Shown one piece after another: positions 62,841 through 64,000 of a stretch of DNA of 64,000 bases; within the stretch, counting starts at the first letter, position 1; each line of letters starts with the position of its first letter. The translations under genes were made by a program, and so were the position numbers. The DNA comes from CAVVEQ01 sp963806635 (lineage in GTDB: Bacteria; Chloroflexota; Anaerolineae; Anaerolineales; Anaerolineaceae): positions 1 through 64,000 of the forward strand of contig CAWDZA010000017.1 of assembly GCA_963806635.1 (NCBI GenBank), in the 5' to 3' direction. The notes under the pieces are model-generated. The model was not told the DNA's origin, made no database searches, and saw only the letters and a program-made list of their open reading frames with translations.

Positions 62841-63362
62841 ATGCCAAGTGATTTCACCCTGGCCCTGAAGGAATGGCAGCTTTTTTTCTCCACTGTCGCG
62901 CTGGCTTCCGTGACCCTGGCGGGATTGTTATTCGTTTCCCTTTCACTCAGATTTGATCGGTTAAGTTCCGATTCCTACGCAGGTATGATGAAGCTGGCGC
63001 GCCAGAGTTTTTCCGATTTTCTTTATGTCTTGATGCTTGGCTTGATCTTCCTGGTGCCTCACCCGGTTCCTTTCGGGCTGGCAGTTGCCTTGTTCGTCAT
63101 GGCGTTCGCACGGGCTGCGGGAATGGTGCGGAGAAGATCCACAAACCAGGGAGAAAGCAAGACCATTAAAACAAGGAAGATAATGCGGGAAACTGTGCTT
63201 TCAGGCGTTGCCATAGTGGGGATGGCCGTTGTGGCAGTCGAGATCCTTCGGGGCGACATGAATTCGATCTTTCTTTTGGTGTTGGTGATTGCAGCCTTAT
63301 TGACCACAGCAAGTTGGAACGCCTGGCTGATCCTGGTGGGAGCGAATTTGAAAGAAGGTTGA
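62841..63362 (+). CDS. Hypothetical membrane protein
   Basis: 173 residues from ATG 62841 (an in-frame GTG at 62832 overlaps the flavodoxin stop). Four transmembrane helices are predicted (about 14-36, 58-88, 118-136 and 142-165), with a basic loop MVRRRSTNQGESKTIKTRK. No family is recognised. The 8-base gap after the flavodoxin suggests co-transcription, so a redox or membrane partner role is conceivable but not shown. Confidence 0.65.
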   Translation: MPSDFTLALKEWQLFFSTVALASVTLAGLLFVSLSLRFDRLSSDSYAGMMKLARQSFSDFLYVLMLGLIFLVPHPVPFGLAVALFVMAFARAAGMVRRRSTNQGESKTIKTRKIMRETVLSGVAIVGMAVVAVEILRGDMNSIFLLVLVIAALLTTASWNAWLILVGANLKEG

Positions 63363-63421
63363 GAAGAAAGAAACATTCCTGGATGTGGTAACCACCTTTA
63401 AGGAAAAATCAGGATATTCAA

Positions 63422-64000
63422 TTGAATGGTATTGAGATAGTTGCAGGTACCTTTGGGTTTGCGGGCCTTTTTTTAGGTTTGACCCTGTATTTAAAATTCC
63501 CACCTGGGATTTGGGGTGGGATATTCTGGCTGCCCAAACTCTGGGCTGATGCCTGGTCCCCGGTTCTTGCCCTCCTGGGTCTGGCAGGATTTTTTCTTGG
63601 GTGGATCGCCTTAAGCCCTTTCGCGATCGTTTCCGGTCTTGCTGGTGCAGTTTTATTGCTCTGGCATATTCACCTTATCACCAGGGGAGGAGATCCATTC
63701 ATTCCAGTTTTTGGTGCCGATCAGGTACAACAAATTCAAACCGGGACAACCAAGTACCGCTTGATCCAACCCAATCCCCCTCCCGCCAAGGGAACGCGGG
63801 ATTTAATTCTCGGACCAGGAAAAGATGGTGCACCACCGCTGCTAGCAGACCTATGGGAGCCAAGCGAAGGCACTCCCCGCAGTGGGCTGGCGGTTATTTA
63901 TCTGCATGGGGGTGCCTGGCAGGCTCTTGATAAAGATTTCCTAACGCAGCCTCTCTTTCGCCGTTTGTCAAACCAGGGGCATGTGATCCTGGATGTGGCT
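63422..64000 (+). CDS. Alpha/beta hydrolase with N-terminal membrane region (3' truncated by window)
   Basis: An open frame from TTG 63422 (AAGGAAAAATC upstream) runs off the window after 193 codons. The N-terminus has about three hydrophobic segments (ETVAGTFGFAGLFLGLTLYL-like, then ALLGLAGFFLGWIALSPF and VSGLAGAVLLLWHIHLI). After a linker, GLAVIYLHGGAWQALDKDFL carries the HGGAW oxyanion motif of esterase/lipase-type hydrolases. The catalytic Ser lies beyond the edge. It is probably in the same transcript as the flavodoxin and membrane protein. Confidence 0.75.
   Translation, partial: MNGIEIVAGTFGFAGLFLGLTLYLKFPPGIWGGIFWLPKLWADAWSPVLALLGLAGFFLGWIALSPFAIVSGLAGAVLLLWHIHLITRGGDPFIPVFGADQVQQIQTGTTKYRLIQPNPPPAKGTRDLILGPGKDGAPPLLADLWEPSEGTPRSGLAVIYLHGGAWQALDKDFLTQPLFRRLSNQGHVILDVA

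Noticed and set aside
1..64000. tRNA, rRNA, CRISPR arrays, insertion sequences, phage genes or attachment sites
   Set aside because: Read through for repeats, tRNA arm patterns and transposase or integrase motifs on both strands; nothing convincing was seen by eye. A covariance-model search was not possible.

Overview
The window looks like a chromosomal contig of a bacterium from the Chloroflexota, most likely an Anaerolineae-type lineage. This is an inference from several features: moderate-to-high GC, strong AGGAGG-type ribosome binding sites, many monoderm-style lipoproteins, a PPOX-type F420-dependent oxidoreductase, a tocopherol-cyclase-like protein, and many small orphan enzymes rather than long operons. 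No rRNA, tRNA, CRISPR array, transposase or phage gene was seen.

Layout. 1-7.5 kb: small metabolic genes (esterase, zinc-type dehydrogenase, HpnA-like epimerase, DUF1349, DUF1905, DsrE), several with broken frames. 7.5-20 kb: a large lipoprotein, a methyltransferase, an ABM-domain protein, a 40-residue membrane peptide, Coa1-like and DinB-like proteins, a terpenoid-cyclase-fold protein, an isoprenylcysteine methyltransferase homologue with a decayed partial copy 0.9 kb away, a DPM1-like glycosyltransferase, a PhzF protein and a tocopherol-cyclase-like protein. 20.2-23.5 kb: a tight hpt-purA-purB operon that salvages purine to IMP and converts it to AMP; all three frames are intact. It is followed by tandem terminators, a structured leader and a DEAD-box RNA helicase with a DbpA-type C-terminal domain. 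25.6-34.7 kb: hydrolases, membrane proteins, lipoproteins, a SOUL protein, a VOC protein and an SDR. 34.8-45 kb: a TPR-like membrane protein, a GT-C-like membrane protein, a GMC oxidoreductase, a second isoprenylcysteine methyltransferase homologue, a UbiA prenyltransferase, an aldo/keto reductase and a PhnB-like protein. 45.2-56.2 kb: a glycan-type locus. A minus-strand operon of three polytopic membrane proteins (one GT39-like, two tandem paralogues) diverges from a plus-strand group of a GH38 alpha-mannosidase, a small protein and a lipobox-plus-flippase fusion. 56.2-64 kb: an Eis-like acetyltransferase, DUF1801, an M28 peptidase, a TMEM175-type channel, small membrane proteins, alpha/beta hydrolases and a flavodoxin. 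The last hydrolase runs off the window.

Two window-wide observations stand out. First, about thirteen loci carry one or more single-base reading-frame breaks, although protein similarity continues across them. The housekeeping genes and several long stretches are clean. This is either sequencing error in a draft contig or real decay. Second, three promoter regions carry palindromes close to the 7-1-7 Fur-family box (TGATAAT-N-ATTATCA), upstream of the ABM protein, the tocopherol-cyclase-like protein and the PhnB-like protein. This suggests a small iron- or redox-responsive regulon.

The best candidate for an undescribed system is the 45.2-56.2 kb membrane glycosyltransferase / alpha-mannosidase / flippase locus. 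The evidence for it is gene context only.
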